Source: Bacteroidetes bacterium ADurb.Bin302 (GTDB taxonomy: Bacteria > Bacteroidota > Bacteroidia > Bacteroidales > Paludibacteraceae). Taken from it: 22,023 bases of DNA. The notes beneath the pieces are model-generated. The model had not been told where the DNA came from, made no database searches, and was given only the letters and a program-made list of their open reading frames with translations. Positions within the stretch are counted from its first letter, which is position 1, and each line of letters starts with the position of its first letter. The position numbers were made by a program, and so were the translations under genes. Location of the stretch: the NCBI GenBank assembly GCA_002069025.1, contig MWBK01000064.1, positions 1-22,023 of the forward strand, in the 5' to 3' direction. Of this stretch, positions 6,979 through 16,217 are shown piece after piece.

Positions 6979-8833
6979 TAAAGGCAATATCTTGCTCCGT
7001 AAAATCGACCGGAGCTAATCGTAATATTTCGTCTAATTTTGAAAATGGTATATACTCACGATAGCAATTGATTGCTTCTTTTCGTTTGCCTGTTGCCCAC
7101 AAACAATGACCAAAATACAGTTGATAATTCATTGATTGTTTCTTGTCAGGATTTAAGAAATCTATTTTATAAAAGTAGTTTAATGCACTATCGTATAGTC
7201 GTAATTCTGCACTACACATACCCATATTAAAAATAGTGTTCAAATTATTAGGATCTAGTTTGTCAATTTGAATGTAATAGTCTAAGGCTTCTTTGTATTG
7301 TCCTGATTTTCTGTGGCAATATGCCAGTTTACGCAAGGTTCCTAATTGGTCTGATTCGATTATATCGGCTTTTTCGTAGTACGAAATAGCTTGAGTATAG
7401 AATAATGTTTTTTGATAACAGAATGCTATTTTCTTATATAAATCGGCATTTGGCTCTGAGAATGTTTCTAATTTCAGGTATGCTGATAAGGCATTTTCGT
7501 ACTGCTCTTTTGTAAAGAAGTAATCTGCCAATTTGGGCAAAAATTCATTATCAGGATTTATTAATCTGAAGAATGGTGCTTTGTGTATGTCGAATTTATA
7601 AGTAAAGATATCTTCAAAATCCTTTTTATCTCTGAATAATTTAAAGAAACGATATAGGTCCTGAATATAACGATTAGTGATGGATGCTGACTTGTCTGGA
7701 TGTATTACATCTTCCTTCATCTGTTCGCTTTCCATACGTAGCTGATTACTCATTGATTTTCTGTATGTTTCAGGAATCATACTCAAGTTTATGCAAAACG
7801 AGTATTTGTCTGAATCGCATAAAAAATTGTCGTCAGTTAGAAATGAAACTAGAGATTTATTGTTATCGGCTTGCTCTTGAAATAGTTGACTTACAGCAGG
7901 ATTCTCTTTGTAGAATGGAATAAACCAATTTTCTATTTGATTGAAAAACGGGAAACCTTTTAGTTGCGAAAAAGTGCTCATATTTATATCAGAACCTTCC
8001 ATTTGTAATTCTGAATAAATTCTCATCTTTTCTGAAATTTCACTACCTGCTATTATATCTTGCAGATTGGCATTTTTCTCTTCAAAATCTTCAGAGTCGA
8101 AGTTGCTTTCATCCATCTTCTCGCGAATTTTAGGCGCAAGTTTCGCTATTTTGGGGATGATATTTTCGCTAATATCTTTGGTGATACGTTCGGTTTCCTT
8201 ACTCCTAATGAGTTGTTTTACAATTACTTGTGTCTGCTTAACGGTATCTTTGTTGTCGAATAACAAGTTGAGTCTGTTATTTATAGCAGGATAGAATTGT
8301 AGCCTTTTTTGATGTATGGTTAGGCATATTACAAGCCCTGTTAATGCGCGTAAAGCTGTTGTTTGATGTTTGTTGTCGCAAAAATCTGCTAAACAAAGCA
8401 CTTTATGCTCGTCAAATATGCGTAAGCAATTAAGGGTTATTGCAGCTACTGCTAATGCTGTATCGATTTTGTCTCCGTCAGAATTTAGTTTGCTGCAATA
8501 TTTAATTTGTTCGTCAGTAAAACGTTTAACATTCCACAATTTCGAAAAGCATGAATTTTCGCTGTATGCCGTTGTCATATATCCTGCACATACATCATCT
8601 GTAAGTTCGTAAGTTTCTTTTAATAGACGGCGAAAAATATCGATACGATCAGGATCTTCAACACCATCAAACAAGTATTGTAATAAATACCGATAGGTGT
8701 TTTTGATCTCTTCCAAACGCTCGCTATCGGCGTTATTTACAAGTAGTTGTAATTGTGCCAATGCTCGCCCGAGTAATTGTTTGTCTAATGAACCATTGAT
8801 GATATTTCGTATGTCAGATATGTTCTTAGGCAT
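6926..8833 (-). CDS. Tetratricopeptide-repeat protein of unknown function
   Basis: 635-residue soluble protein with no signal peptide. Residues 1-420 are helical and rich in charged residues; I see no known catalytic motif there. Residues about 430-595 form around five TPR units, recognisable by repeats such as YENALSAYLKLE, YTQAISYYEKAD, YKEALDYYIQIDKLDP and YDSALNYFYKIDFLNP. TPRs are protein-binding scaffolds; the partner is unknown. It lies 25 bp after purC on the same strand, probably as the last gene of the rfb-phoH-purC group. Its end overlaps the convergent membrane-protein gene by 53 bp. Confidence 0.85.
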   Translation of the reverse strand: MPKNISDIRNIINGSLDKQLLGRALAQLQLLVNNADSERLEEIKNTYRYLLQYLFDGVEDPDRIDIFRRLLKETYELTDDVCAGYMTTAYSENSCFSKLWNVKRFTDEQIKYCSKLNSDGDKIDTALAVAAITLNCLRIFDEHKVLCLADFCDNKHQTTALRALTGLVICLTIHQKRLQFYPAINNRLNLLFDNKDTVKQTQVIVKQLIRSKETERITKDISENIIPKIAKLAPKIREKMDESNFDSEDFEEKNANLQDIIAGSEISEKMRIYSELQMEGSDINMSTFSQLKGFPFFNQIENWFIPFYKENPAVSQLFQEQADNNKSLVSFLTDDNFLCDSDKYSFCINLSMIPETYRKSMSNQLRMESEQMKEDVIHPDKSASITNRYIQDLYRFFKLFRDKKDFEDIFTYKFDIHKAPFFRLINPDNEFLPKLADYFFTKEQYENALSAYLKLETFSEPNADLYKKIAFCYQKTLFYTQAISYYEKADIIESDQLGTLRKLAYCHRKSGQYKEALDYYIQIDKLDPNNLNTIFNMGMCSAELRLYDSALNYFYKIDFLNPDKKQSMNYQLYFGHCLWATGKRKEAINCYREYIPFSKLDEILRLAPVDFTEQDIAFIIDYLRYNNVETDLQNP

Positions 8834-8858
8834 AATTTATGCTTTTGTGTAGGAATGA

Positions 8859-9800
8859 TTAAAAACCTGCTTTTTTTAAGTTGTTTTCTATACGTTTAAG
8901 AATGTCTTCTGATTCTGCTTTCTCAAATTTCTCTCCAGTAATATGCTCAAATAGTTCAAGGTATCTGTCGCTGATGCTTTTTACTATTTCAGCTGTCATT
9001 TCAGGAACTTTTTGTCCTGCTTTTCCTTGAAATCCATTGTCCATAAGCCATTCGCGAACAAATTCTTTAGATAATTGTTTTTGTGCTTCACCTTTTTCAA
9101 AACGTTCTTGGTATCCTTCTGCATAAAAATAGCGTGATGAATCAGGTGTATGAATTTCGTCCATCAAATAGATTTTGCCATTGCATTTACCGAATTCGTA
9201 TTTTGTATCAACCAAAATCAAACCGCGTTTTGCTGCAATTTCTGTGCCTCTTGCAAATAGAGCTAAGGTGTATTTTTCGAGTTGCTCATATTCTGCAGCC
9301 GAAATCAAATTTTGCTTGATAATTTCTTCTTTTGAAATATCTTCGTCGTGCATTCCGATTTCTGCTTTGGTTGTAGGAGTAATAATTGGTGTAGAAAATT
9401 TTTGATTTTCTTTCATGCCCTCAGGTATCTTAACTCCACATATCTCGCGAACTCCACTTTTATAAGCACGCCATGCGCTACCACATAAGTATCCGCGTAC
9501 AATCATTTCTACAGGATAGCCTTCGCAACGATATCCGACAGTAACCATAGGGTCGGGAGTTGAAATTTTCCAATTAGGTACAATGTCTGCAGTTTCGTCT
9601 AAGAATTTTGCTGCAATTTGATTCAACATTTGTCCTTTAAAAGGAATTCCTTTGGGTAGTACAACATCAAAGGCAGATATACGGTCTGTTGCTACCATTA
9701 TAAGTGTATCATTGTTGATACTATATACATCACGTACTTTGCCGTGATAAACATTTGTTTGTCCTTTTAGATTAAAATTGGTTGCAGTTAGTGCATTCAT
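8859..9800 (-). CDS. purC: SAICAR synthase
   Basis: 313-residue phosphoribosylaminoimidazole-succinocarboxamide synthase, which joins CAIR and aspartate with ATP in de novo purine synthesis. The ATP-binding strand GKVRDVY (20-26) and the signature [10 protein letters not shown] (37-46) are clear, as are [13 protein letters not shown] and the DTKYEFG segment. It belongs to the longer (about 300 aa, yeast-like) form rather than the 237-aa E. coli form, common in Bacteroidota. The ATG at 9800 is 15 bp after the phoH stop. Its mRNA is probably shared with phoH and the TPR gene. Confidence 0.96.
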   Translation of the reverse strand: MNALTATNFNLKGQTNVYHGKVRDVYSINNDTLIMVATDRISAFDVVLPKGIPFKGQMLNQIAAKFLDETADIVPNWKISTPDPMVTVGYRCEGYPVEMIVRGYLCGSAWRAYKSGVREICGVKIPEGMKENQKFSTPIITPTTKAEIGMHDEDISKEEIIKQNLISAAEYEQLEKYTLALFARGTEIAAKRGLILVDTKYEFGKCNGKIYLMDEIHTPDSSRYFYAEGYQERFEKGEAQKQLSKEFVREWLMDNGFQGKAGQKVPEMTAEIVKSISDRYLELFEHITGEKFEKAESEDILKRIENNLKKAGF

Positions 9801-9815
9801 AATGTTTATTTATTA

Positions 9816-10760
9816 TTAGTTTTGTTCTGTTCGTTTTTCGTAGGCTTCAACTATTCGACTTACTAATTTGTGTCTTACTATATCATTCTTATCAAATTCG
9901 ATATGTGCAATGCCTTTTACATTTTTAAGAATATGCATTGCATCTATAAGTCCGGATTGCTTTGCACTAGGTAAGTCTATTTGTGTGATATCTCCGGTTA
10001 CAATCATTTTAGAATTAAAACCAAGCCTTGTTAAGAACATCTTAATTTGTTGAGATGTAGTATTTTGTGCTTCGTCTAATATGATTACGGCATCACTCAA
10101 TGTTCTTCCTCTCATAAAAGCCAATGGAGCAATTTGAATAACATGTGTTTCTAAGTATTCTTTTAGCTTAAAAGGAGGAATCATATCTTCTAATGCATCG
10201 TATAATGGCTGTAAGTAGGGGTCAATCTTGTCTTTCATATCACCCGGCAAGAAACCTAACTTTTCGCCTGCTTCAACAGCCGGACGGCTCAGTATTATTT
10301 TGCGTACTTGCTTATTCTTTAAAGCGCTTACTGCCAATGCAATAGCAGTGTATGTCTTGCCCGATCCTGCAGGACCTACTGCAAACATTAAATCGTGATT
10401 TGTAAAGGCTTTAACGAGTTTTTGTTGATTTTCGGTACGTGCAGTAATAGCTTTTCCGTTTAAACCAAACAAAATCAGATTTTCGGCAGTGGTACTTACA
10501 ATCGGCTCTTTGCCTTTTACGAGGTCAATTATAACAGCATCATTAATGGTGTTGAATTTGGTTATATGTTGCTCTATAAGGCTGAGTTTTTTTACAAAAT
10601 CTACAACATCTGCATCATCACCCATAGATTTTATTGCATTACCGCGTGCAATAATTCTGATTTTTGGAAACAGTACTTTCAGCAGATGAATATTTGCATT
10701 ATTAACTCCGCAAAACAGTATAGGATCTGCTGTTTCTAATATGTATGTTTCTTCTGTCAC
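9816..10760 (-). CDS. phoH: PhoH-family ATPase
   Basis: 314-residue PhoH-like protein. The N-terminal region (about 1-110) includes a KH-like segment around [16 protein letters not shown] (35-50). The P-loop ATPase domain follows, with Walker A GPAGSGKT (129-136), Walker B VIILDE (225-230) followed by AQNTT, and the TGDITQ motif (255-260). Family members are linked to RNA metabolism and phosphate or stress responses; the exact substrate is not established. Translation begins with GTG at 10760, whose first G is the last base of the rfbD TAG stop (TAGTG), a coupled start. Confidence 0.92.
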   Translation of the reverse strand: MTEETYILETADPILFCGVNNANIHLLKVLFPKIRIIARGNAIKSMGDDADVVDFVKKLSLIEQHITKFNTINDAVIIDLVKGKEPIVSTTAENLILFGLNGKAITARTENQQKLVKAFTNHDLMFAVGPAGSGKTYTAIALAVSALKNKQVRKIILSRPAVEAGEKLGFLPGDMKDKIDPYLQPLYDALEDMIPPFKLKEYLETHVIQIAPLAFMRGRTLSDAVIILDEAQNTTSQQIKMFLTRLGFNSKMIVTGDITQIDLPSAKQSGLIDAMHILKNVKGIAHIEFDKNDIVRHKLVSRIVEAYEKRTEQN

Positions 10761-11632
10761 TAAATTAATCCTTTAAGGCAACGTTTAAGGCCATCTTCCC
10801 AATGTGGAATAGCTATGCCGAATGTTTGTTTTATTTTGCTCTTATTCAATACACTGTAATACGGACGTGGTGCTTTTGCGGGGTAGTCTTTACTTTCGAT
10901 AGGAGATACTTTGCAGCTTGTAATATTGCTAAGTTCGTGAATCTTTAAAGTAAAATCGTACCAACTGCAAACGCCTTCGTTTGTATAGTGATAGATGCCG
11001 TATTTATTGTCGTTTTCATTGTTAATGGCATAATCCATTATTTGTAATATGGCTTTGGCAAGGTCAGCTGCGTAGGTTGGAGTTCCTATTTGGTCGAACA
11101 CAACCGATAATGTTTCGCGTTCTTTGCCAAGTTTTATCATAGTCTTTACAAAATTGTTTCCGAATTCGGAATACAACCATGCTGTTCTGATAACGAAGGA
11201 TTTTTGGCATACTGCCATTAATTTTTCTTCTCCTTCGCGTTTTGTTTTGCCGTAAACAGATGCAGGACATGTTTTCATGTCTTCTGAGTATGGAATATTT
11301 GAAGAACCATCAAAAACATAGTCGGTAGAAACGTGAATAACGCCTGCTTTGTATTTATTGGCTGCTTTACCTAAGTTTTCGGGAGCATCGGCATTAAGTT
11401 TTCTGCATAAGTCTTCATTGTCTTCTGCTTTATCTACAGCGGTGTATGCAGCACAATTTATGATATACGCTACATTATTGCTTGAAACTATCTTCTCAAT
11501 TGCCTCTAAATCACATATATCCAATGTATCAACATCTGTAAAAATAAATCCGTATTGTGGATAATTGGCAGAGAATATGCGTATTTCGTTACCTAATTGC
11601 CCGTATGCTCCTGTTACTAATATGTTTTTCAT
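10760..11632 (-). CDS. rfbD: dTDP-4-dehydrorhamnose reductase
   Basis: 290-residue short-chain dehydrogenase that makes dTDP-L-rhamnose, the last step of the pathway. The nucleotide-binding motif GAYGQLG is at 8-14, the STDYVFDG segment at 102-109, and the catalytic Y127-x-x-x-K131 pair is present. The ATG at 11632 is 2 bp after the rfbC stop, and its stop shares one base with the phoH start. The product is used for surface polysaccharide. Confidence 0.95.
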   Translation of the reverse strand: MKNILVTGAYGQLGNEIRIFSANYPQYGFIFTDVDTLDICDLEAIEKIVSSNNVAYIINCAAYTAVDKAEDNEDLCRKLNADAPENLGKAANKYKAGVIHVSTDYVFDGSSNIPYSEDMKTCPASVYGKTKREGEEKLMAVCQKSFVIRTAWLYSEFGNNFVKTMIKLGKERETLSVVFDQIGTPTYAADLAKAILQIMDYAINNENDNKYGIYHYTNEGVCSWYDFTLKIHELSNITSCKVSPIESKDYPAKAPRPYYSVLNKSKIKQTFGIAIPHWEDGLKRCLKGLI

Positions 11633-11634
11633 AA

Positions 11635-12189
11635 TTAAAATACGAAGTTTGTTTGTATATCCTTTAGCAATGGATGTTTTGTGTCTTTATCGGAAATAAT
11701 GCGTTTGTCGGCAGGTATCATCCAATCAATTCCTAATGCGGGATCATCAAACTGTATTCCACCTTCTAATGCCGGATTATATAAATTATCGCACTTATAT
11801 GTAAAAACTGCTGTTTCACTTAAAACGGAAAATCCGTGAGCAAATCCTTGAGGAATAAAAAATTGTGTTTTTGTTTCTGCATCAAGTCTAATTCCATACC
11901 ATTTTCCATAAGTAGGGGAGCCCTTCCTGATATCGACCGCTACATCATATACTTCACCAATAACTACTGATACTAACTTTGCTTGACTTTCAGGTTGTAA
12001 TTGATAATGTAATCCTCTAATTACACCATAACTTGATTTGGATAGATTGTCTTGACAAAAGTTTTGTTTGATACCTACTGCTTCGTATGCTTTTTTATTA
12101 TAAGTTTCGCAAAAATATCCACGTGAATCACCAAAAATTTTAGGCTTTATCACTAATAATCCCGGAATGCCTGTTTCGATTATTTCCAT
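11635..12189 (-). CDS. rfbC: dTDP-4-dehydrorhamnose 3,5-epimerase
   Basis: 184-residue RmlC cupin. Substrate and catalytic residues visible by family pattern are R58 and H61 in VIRGLHYQ, K71, and Y131 in FTYKCDNLY. FFIPQGFAHGF (110-120) is the typical cupin strand. Length is normal. The upstream neighbour rfbA ends 173 bp away, and that gap is filled by repeat copy B rather than a recognisable promoter. Expression is therefore likely by read-through from rfbA. Confidence 0.96.
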   Translation of the reverse strand: MEIIETGIPGLLVIKPKIFGDSRGYFCETYNKKAYEAVGIKQNFCQDNLSKSSYGVIRGLHYQLQPESQAKLVSVVIGEVYDVAVDIRKGSPTYGKWYGIRLDAETKTQFFIPQGFAHGFSVLSETAVFTYKCDNLYNPALEGGIQFDDPALGIDWMIPADKRIISDKDTKHPLLKDIQTNFVF

Positions 12190-12197
12190 TGTTTGTT

Positions 12198-12355
12198 GTT
12201 AAATTGTTTAATCGTTTAATCGTTTAATGTGTATGGGCGAATTGCATTCGCCCGTTGGATTCGCATTGTGATGATGTTTCGTTGTTCGATTTTGTAGGGG
12301 CATTATTGATCATTTCAACATTGGATTATACACACTACACATTACACATTACACG
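12198..12355. repeat. Composite dispersed repeat, copy B, inside the rfb operon
   Basis: The left array 12198-12234 has units GTTAAATT, GTTTAATC twice, GTTTAAT and GTGTAT. It abuts the hairpin core GGGCGAATTGCATTCGCCC (12235-12253). After about 45 bp of degenerate sequence comes GTAGGGG, then the 35-bp block 12300-12334, identical to copies A and C, and then inverted ATTACAC units to 12354. It lies wholly between rfbA and rfbC, so it would be transcribed as a spacer in the operon mRNA. Confidence 0.85.
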
Positions 12356-12362
12356 TCTTTCA

Positions 12363-13241
12363 TCAATAAATATGTTTCTCATTCGCAATTTTTATCAAAT
12401 ACTGACCGTAATAATTCTTTTTAAGCGGTTCGGCTAATTTAAGAAGTTGATCGCGGCTTATGTATCCGTATTTATATACAATTTCTTCGAGACATGCTAC
12501 TTGCAAGCTTTGACGATTTTGTATTGTAGATATAAAATTAGATGCTTCGAGCAAACTGTCGTGTGTGCCGGTATCAAGCCATGCAACGCCTCTTCCCATT
12601 AGTTTGACAGTTAATCTGCCTTCGTTTAAATAAAGACGGTTAAGGTCAGTAATTTCTAATTCGCCACGTGCTGATGGTTTCAAGCCTTTGGCTTTTTCTA
12701 CAACATCGTTTCCGTAAAAATATAAACCTGTAACTGCAAAATTAGATTTTGGCTTAGCCGGTTTTTCTTCTAGTGATAAAACCTTACCGTCTTGGTCAAA
12801 TTCTGCTACTCCATAGCGTTCAGGGTCATTTACGTAATATCCGAATACTGTGGCTCCATCTTTTAGAGAAGCAGCCGCTTGCAGCATGTTTGATAAATTG
12901 TATCCATAGAAAATATTGTCGCCAAGCACCATGCAAACACTGTCTTTACCAATAAATTCTTCGCCAATAATAAATGCTTGTGCCAAACCATCGGGTGATG
13001 GTTGTATCGCATATTCAAAATGTACGCCTAAAGTAGATCCGTCACCTAAAAGATTTTCATACAGATGTATGTCTTGAGGAGTTGAAATGATTAAAATTTC
13101 CTTGATTCCTGCTAACAGAAGTATTGATATGGGATAATAAATCATCGGCTTGTCATAAACCGGAATAATCTGTTTAGAAATGCTTTTTGTTACCGGATAT
13201 AAGCGCGTGCCTGATCCGCCTGCGAGTACAATTCCTTTCAT
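12363..13241 (-). CDS. rfbA: Glucose-1-phosphate thymidylyltransferase
   Basis: 292-residue nucleotidyltransferase that forms dTDP-glucose from dTTP and glucose-1-phosphate, the first committed step to dTDP-rhamnose. The pyrophosphorylase signature [11 protein letters not shown] is at 6-16, followed by K24, YDKPMIYYP (29-37), [11 protein letters not shown] (80-90) and the metal-binding GD at 107-108. Length is that of the standard RmlA. It is the first gene of the leftward rfbA-rfbC-rfbD-phoH-purC-TPR group, with its own promoter at about 13287-13316. The pathway partner rfbB is not in this window. Confidence 0.97.
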   Translation of the reverse strand: MKGIVLAGGSGTRLYPVTKSISKQIIPVYDKPMIYYPISILLLAGIKEILIISTPQDIHLYENLLGDGSTLGVHFEYAIQPSPDGLAQAFIIGEEFIGKDSVCMVLGDNIFYGYNLSNMLQAAASLKDGATVFGYYVNDPERYGVAEFDQDGKVLSLEEKPAKPKSNFAVTGLYFYGNDVVEKAKGLKPSARGELEITDLNRLYLNEGRLTVKLMGRGVAWLDTGTHDSLLEASNFISTIQNRQSLQVACLEEIVYKYGYISRDQLLKLAEPLKKNYYGQYLIKIANEKHIY

Positions 13242-13286
13242 TATGTATTGTTTTATTAGTGTAAGCTAAACATTGAAACAATCTTA

Positions 13287-13316
13287 CAAAAGTAATAATA
13301 AAATTTAATTAATCAA
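13287..13316 (-). promoter_or_regulatory. Promoter of rfbA
   Basis: On the minus strand, TTG (13314-13316), a 19-bp spacer, and TACTTTTG (13287-13294). This fits the Bacteroidota -33/-7 pattern (TTTG, about 19-20 bp, TAnnTTTG). The rfbA ATG is 46 bp downstream. The -33 part overlaps the last codons of the upstream S4-protein gene, which suggests rfbA is a separate transcription unit. Confidence 0.65.
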
Positions 13317-13710
13317 TTTCATCATCAAAGAAGGTATCTGATAAAAATTCGTCTAAATCGCGTCTGTCTTTTTTCGTTGGACGTCCCGTACCTTTGTCGC
13401 GGTTAATGAAGCCACTTATTTTGGTTATTTCCAGTAGTTCGTATTGGTCGGGAGTAGTTACGTTTTCCATATATTCGGGCACTAATTTAGCCCCTAAACG
13501 GTTTTCTGTTAGTGCTAAAACGCGAAATGAATATATTATAGGTGATTTTCTTATCTGAATGATATCTCCGACTTTGATAGTGCGTGAGGGTTTGAGATTT
13601 TGTCCGGACATCATTATTTTGCCTTTTTTACAGGCATCAGCAGCAATGCTTCTGGTCTTAAATAAACGCATTGCCCACAACCATTTATCAATCCGTACTT
13701 CTTCTTTCAT
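13309..13710 (-). CDS. hslR: S4-domain RNA-binding protein, Hsp15-like
   Basis: 133-residue protein with an S4 RNA-binding domain at about 5-65 (VRIDKWLWAMRLFKTRS, then ACKKGKIMMSG). A basic segment with RDKGTGRPTKKDRRDLDEF follows near the C-terminus, and the tail is acidic. This arrangement is that of Hsp15, which in E. coli binds stalled 50S subunits carrying nascent peptidyl-tRNA. It lies 5 bp after pth, which releases peptidyl-tRNA; the pairing fits ribosome rescue. Symbol assigned by similarity. Confidence 0.87.
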   Translation of the reverse strand: MKEEVRIDKWLWAMRLFKTRSIAADACKKGKIMMSGQNLKPSRTIKVGDIIQIRKSPIIYSFRVLALTENRLGAKLVPEYMENVTTPDQYELLEITKISGFINRDKGTGRPTKKDRRDLDEFLSDTFFDDEID

Positions 13711-13715
13711 CGATA

Positions 13716-14279
13716 TTATTTGTTGTTGTATTGGTTCATAGTAGTTTGCATGCCGGCTAAGCAGAAACTACGAATCATTTCAACGGCAAGGTCGATTCGT
13801 TCGTTAAGTTTTTCTTGTTGTTCGCTTGAAAATTTACCAAGTACATAGTCGATTTGTTTCCCTTTTGGGAAATCGTTACCAATGCCGAATTTTAAGCGAG
13901 GATAAGCTTCGGTAGATATTAATTCTTGAATGTTTTTTAATCCGTTATGTCCGGCATCACTTCCCTTAGATTTTAACCTTAAAGTTCCTAAGGGTAAGGC
14001 AATATCATCTACAACAATAAGCAAATGGTCTAGATCGATATTTTCTTCTTTTAGCCAATAACGAACAGCTGTCCCACTCAAATTCATGAATGTAGATGGC
14101 TTTAGCAGAAGGAGAGTTTGATTCTTAATTCTGCATTCGGCAGTAGAACCATAGCGCTTCTCTGTAAAAAAAACATTGGATGCCTTTGCAAAGGCATCCA
14201 ATATCATAAATCCTATGTTGTGGCGGGTCTCTTGATATTCAGTACCAATATTACCCAATCCAACAATTAAGTACTTCAC
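13716..14279 (-). CDS. pth: Peptidyl-tRNA hydrolase
   Basis: 187-residue enzyme that cleaves peptide from tRNA dropped off the ribosome. Active-site residues are at the expected places: N10, Y15, H20 ([18 protein letters not shown]), N66, D91 (VVDDIALP), and H111/N112 (DAGHNGL). Start is GTG at 14279, which gives the family N-terminus [10 protein letters not shown]. It is 23 bp downstream of rplY and probably co-transcribed with it and with the S4 protein. Confidence 0.96.
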   Translation of the reverse strand: MKYLIVGLGNIGTEYQETRHNIGFMILDAFAKASNVFFTEKRYGSTAECRIKNQTLLLLKPSTFMNLSGTAVRYWLKEENIDLDHLLIVVDDIALPLGTLRLKSKGSDAGHNGLKNIQELISTEAYPRLKFGIGNDFPKGKQIDYVLGKFSSEQQEKLNERIDLAVEMIRSFCLAGMQTTMNQYNNK

Positions 14280-14302
14280 TTTGCTTGATGTGCTTATTAT
14301 TA

Positions 14303-14887
14303 TTATTTAGCAGCAGCTTCTGTTGTAGCAGCAGCATCCTTAGCTGCACGTGTTGATTTAACACATACGACCAGGCTTTCTTTATTATCCATGATTTGTA
14401 TGTTAGGGAATGACAGATCACCTGCTTTTATAGATTTGCCTATTTCCAAGTTCTCAACATTTATTGTTAATGAAGAAGGAATATCTTTGCATAATGCTTT
14501 GATTTTCAATTTACGCATTTCCAATGATATTTTACCACCGGCGCGTACACCTACAGCTAATCCTTCAGTTTTGATAGGAACACGGAATAAGATAGGTTTT
14601 TTGTCGTCTACTTCTATAAAGTCAACGTGTAAAATATTGTCAGATACAGAATGATATTGAACTTCTTTCAATATAGCTTTCATAGTCTGTTTGCCGATAG
14701 TTAATTTAACTTCGAAAATTTCAGGAGTGTAAATTAATTTACGAATAGCAGATTGTGTTACTGTAAAATTGATGTTTTCTTTTCCACCATAAATAACGCA
14801 AGGGATTAAATTTTCTTTGCGCATTGTTTTGCAAGCTTTTTTGCCTAGCTCGGTTCTTGGAGTTCCGTTTAATTCAAATACTCTCAT
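14303..14887 (-). CDS. rplY: Ribosomal protein bL25, long Ctc/TL5 form
   Basis: 194-residue 5S rRNA-binding protein of the long form. The N-terminal L25 domain (about 1-90) begins [18 protein letters not shown]. The C-terminal TL5-type beta domain runs about 95-180, followed by a short Ala-rich tail. The frame is open to 14986, but those 33 extra codons cross the promoter and leader. The ATG at 14887 gives the normal N-terminus. It heads a leftward rplY-pth-hslR operon. Confidence 0.94.
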   Translation of the reverse strand: MRVFELNGTPRTELGKKACKTMRKENLIPCVIYGGKENINFTVTQSAIRKLIYTPEIFEVKLTIGKQTMKAILKEVQYHSVSDNILHVDFIEVDDKKPILFRVPIKTEGLAVGVRAGGKISLEMRKLKIKALCKDIPSSLTINVENLEIGKSIKAGDLSFPNIQIMDNKESLVVCVKSTRAAKDAAATTEAAAK

Positions 14888-14983
14888 GATAAATAATTTT
14901 GTGTTACTAAAATATGGCCATACGTACATTAAGTGATTAAGTGGCCTAATTCCCATCACACTTGTCTTTTTGACAAAGCGCCG

Positions 14984-14991
14984 CAAAGTTA
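14984..14991 (-). promoter_or_regulatory. -7 promoter box of the rplY operon
   Basis: Reads TAACTTTG on the minus strand, a TAnnTTTG match followed by C. It predicts a leader of about 90 nt before the rplY ATG at 14887. The leader contains a small TTGTC/GACAA hairpin (14962-14976), an 8-bp tandem ATTAAGTG repeated twice (14928-14943), and a GGCCA/TGGCC pairing (14916-14920 with 14942-14946). Confidence 0.6.
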
Positions 14992-15101
14992 GTAAAAAAA
15001 CTTGAATAAATACGATATGATGCGAAAGTTTTTTTTAGTTTGCCGAATGATTTGCTCAGAGATGGAGAATACTAAGGTAATACTATTGTAAATATGTTAA
15101 A

Positions 15102-15152
15102 TATGTGGCAAAATGTATTGTAATTAAATTATTTTTGTAATTTTGCCACATA
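15102..15152 (+). promoter_or_regulatory. Promoter with flanking 13-bp inverted repeat, likely Xre operator
   Basis: Perfect arms TATGTGGCAAAAT (15102-15114) and ATTTTGCCACATA (15140-15152) are separated by 25 bp. The right arm overlaps a -7 box TAATTTTG (15138-15145). A TTG at 15118-15120, 17 bp before it, may be the -33 element. The xre ATG is 22 bp after the right arm. The geometry suggests that the Xre protein represses its own operon by binding both arms. This is inferred, not shown. Confidence 0.65.
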
Positions 15153-15174
15153 ATACTTGTAAATATAATAGGTC

Positions 15175-15513
15175 ATGAATAAAATAGTAGGAAATAATTT
15201 AAAGAAAATGAGAAATGCTTCTTCGTTCTCACAAGAAGAAATTTCTTCTGCTTTAGGTATTAAACGTTCTGCTTATAGTAATTATGAGAGTGGTGATAGA
15301 GAAATGCCTCTGAAAATATTAGAAAAGGCATCAAATTTATTTGGATGCGAATTGTATGACTTTTTTGAGGAAGATGCAATGTCTGATGATGTAATTTTGG
15401 CTTCTGCTTTTAGATTTGATGACTTCTGCCATAGTGATTTACAGGAAATTATTAAGTTTCAGGATATTGTAAAATCTTATATAAAAATGGAGCGTTTAGC
15501 TGTGACAAAATGA
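15175..15513 (+). CDS. Xre-family HTH transcriptional regulator
   Basis: 112-residue protein. The N-terminal Cro/CI-type helix-turn-helix is at about 5-62: GNNLKKMRNASSFSQEEISSALGI, then RSAYSNYESGDREMPL. The C-terminal half (about 63-112) is acidic and then helical; it may form the dimer or partner interface. It is the first gene of a three-gene cassette and is stop/start-coupled (ATGA, 15510-15513) to the ImmA/IrrE gene. Expected roles are operon repressor and antitoxin-like control protein, cleaved by the ImmA/IrrE partner, by analogy with ImmR/ImmA and DdrO/IrrE. Confidence 0.88.
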   Translation: MNKIVGNNLKKMRNASSFSQEEISSALGIKRSAYSNYESGDREMPLKILEKASNLFGCELYDFFEEDAMSDDVILASAFRFDDFCHSDLQEIIKFQDIVKSYIKMERLAVTK

Positions 15514-16217
15514 AGGCAAATCAGATAAAAATAATAGAAAAACAAGTTGCTAAGTTCCGTTCAGATTATGGATTAGTGAGTGCTGATGCAATTTATTTAA
15601 AGAGTTTTTTAATTAGATTAAATGTATTAACGATATTCAGACCTCTTTCTGAAAAATTTTCAGGTATGAGTTTAAAAGATTCTTCATCGCATTGTTTTAT
15701 GTTAATCAATTCAAATCACCCAAAGGGTAGACAACATTTTACAATTGCGCATGAGTTGTATCACTTATTTGTAGAGCTAAATCCTAAACCTCATAAATGT
15801 ATTACAGAAGATGGAAAAAAAGATCAAGCAGAACAAAATGCTGATATGTTTGCTTCTATATTTTTGATGCCGGAGGAAGGTATTTATAAGATGTTATCTG
15901 ATGAAGAAATATCAAAACATGAGGTTAAATTGTCTTCAATTATTAGGTTAGAACATTATTTTTCTGTGTCGAGAGCTGCTTTACTAAATCGTCTTTGTGA
16001 CTTGTCTCTTATTGATAAATCGACAAAGGATACTTTAAGTAAATTTTATGTAATAAAGACTGCCGAAGAATATGGTTATGATACTGCATTATATAAGCCG
16101 GGTAACGAAAATCTATGCATAGGTGATTTCGGTGAAAAAGCACATACTCTTTTTGAAATGGAAAAAATTTCTGAGGGTCATTATATTGAGTTGTTGAATA
16201 AATTGAGTTACAAATGA
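15510..16217 (+). CDS. ImmA/IrrE-family zinc metallopeptidase
   Basis: 235-residue COG2856/DUF955 protein. The zinc motif H81-E-L-Y-H85 is intact, and E108 in the segment QAEQNADMFASIFLMP (106-121) is the expected third ligand. Family members cleave a partner Xre repressor in response to damage or signals. The N-terminal part (1-60) and a C-terminal extension after the peptidase core (about 183-235, with LYKPGNENLCIGDFGEKA) have no motif I can name. The extension could contact the PIN protein. It overlaps both the upstream xre gene and the downstream PIN gene by 4 bp. Confidence 0.9.
   Translation: MKANQIKIIEKQVAKFRSDYGLVSADAIYLKSFLIRLNVLTIFRPLSEKFSGMSLKDSSSHCFMLINSNHPKGRQHFTIAHELYHLFVELNPKPHKCITEDGKKDQAEQNADMFASIFLMPEEGIYKMLSDEEISKHEVKLSSIIRLEHYFSVSRAALLNRLCDLSLIDKSTKDTLSKFYVIKTAEEYGYDTALYKPGNENLCIGDFGEKAHTLFEMEKISEGHYIELLNKLSYK

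Noticed and set aside
10760..13241. Complete dTDP-rhamnose operon
   Set aside because: rfbA, rfbC and rfbD are present but rfbB is not in the window; phoH follows rfbD instead.
14888..14986. 33-residue upstream extension of rplY
   Set aside because: It spans the -7 box and the leader; bL25 proteins begin at the MRVFELNG equivalent.
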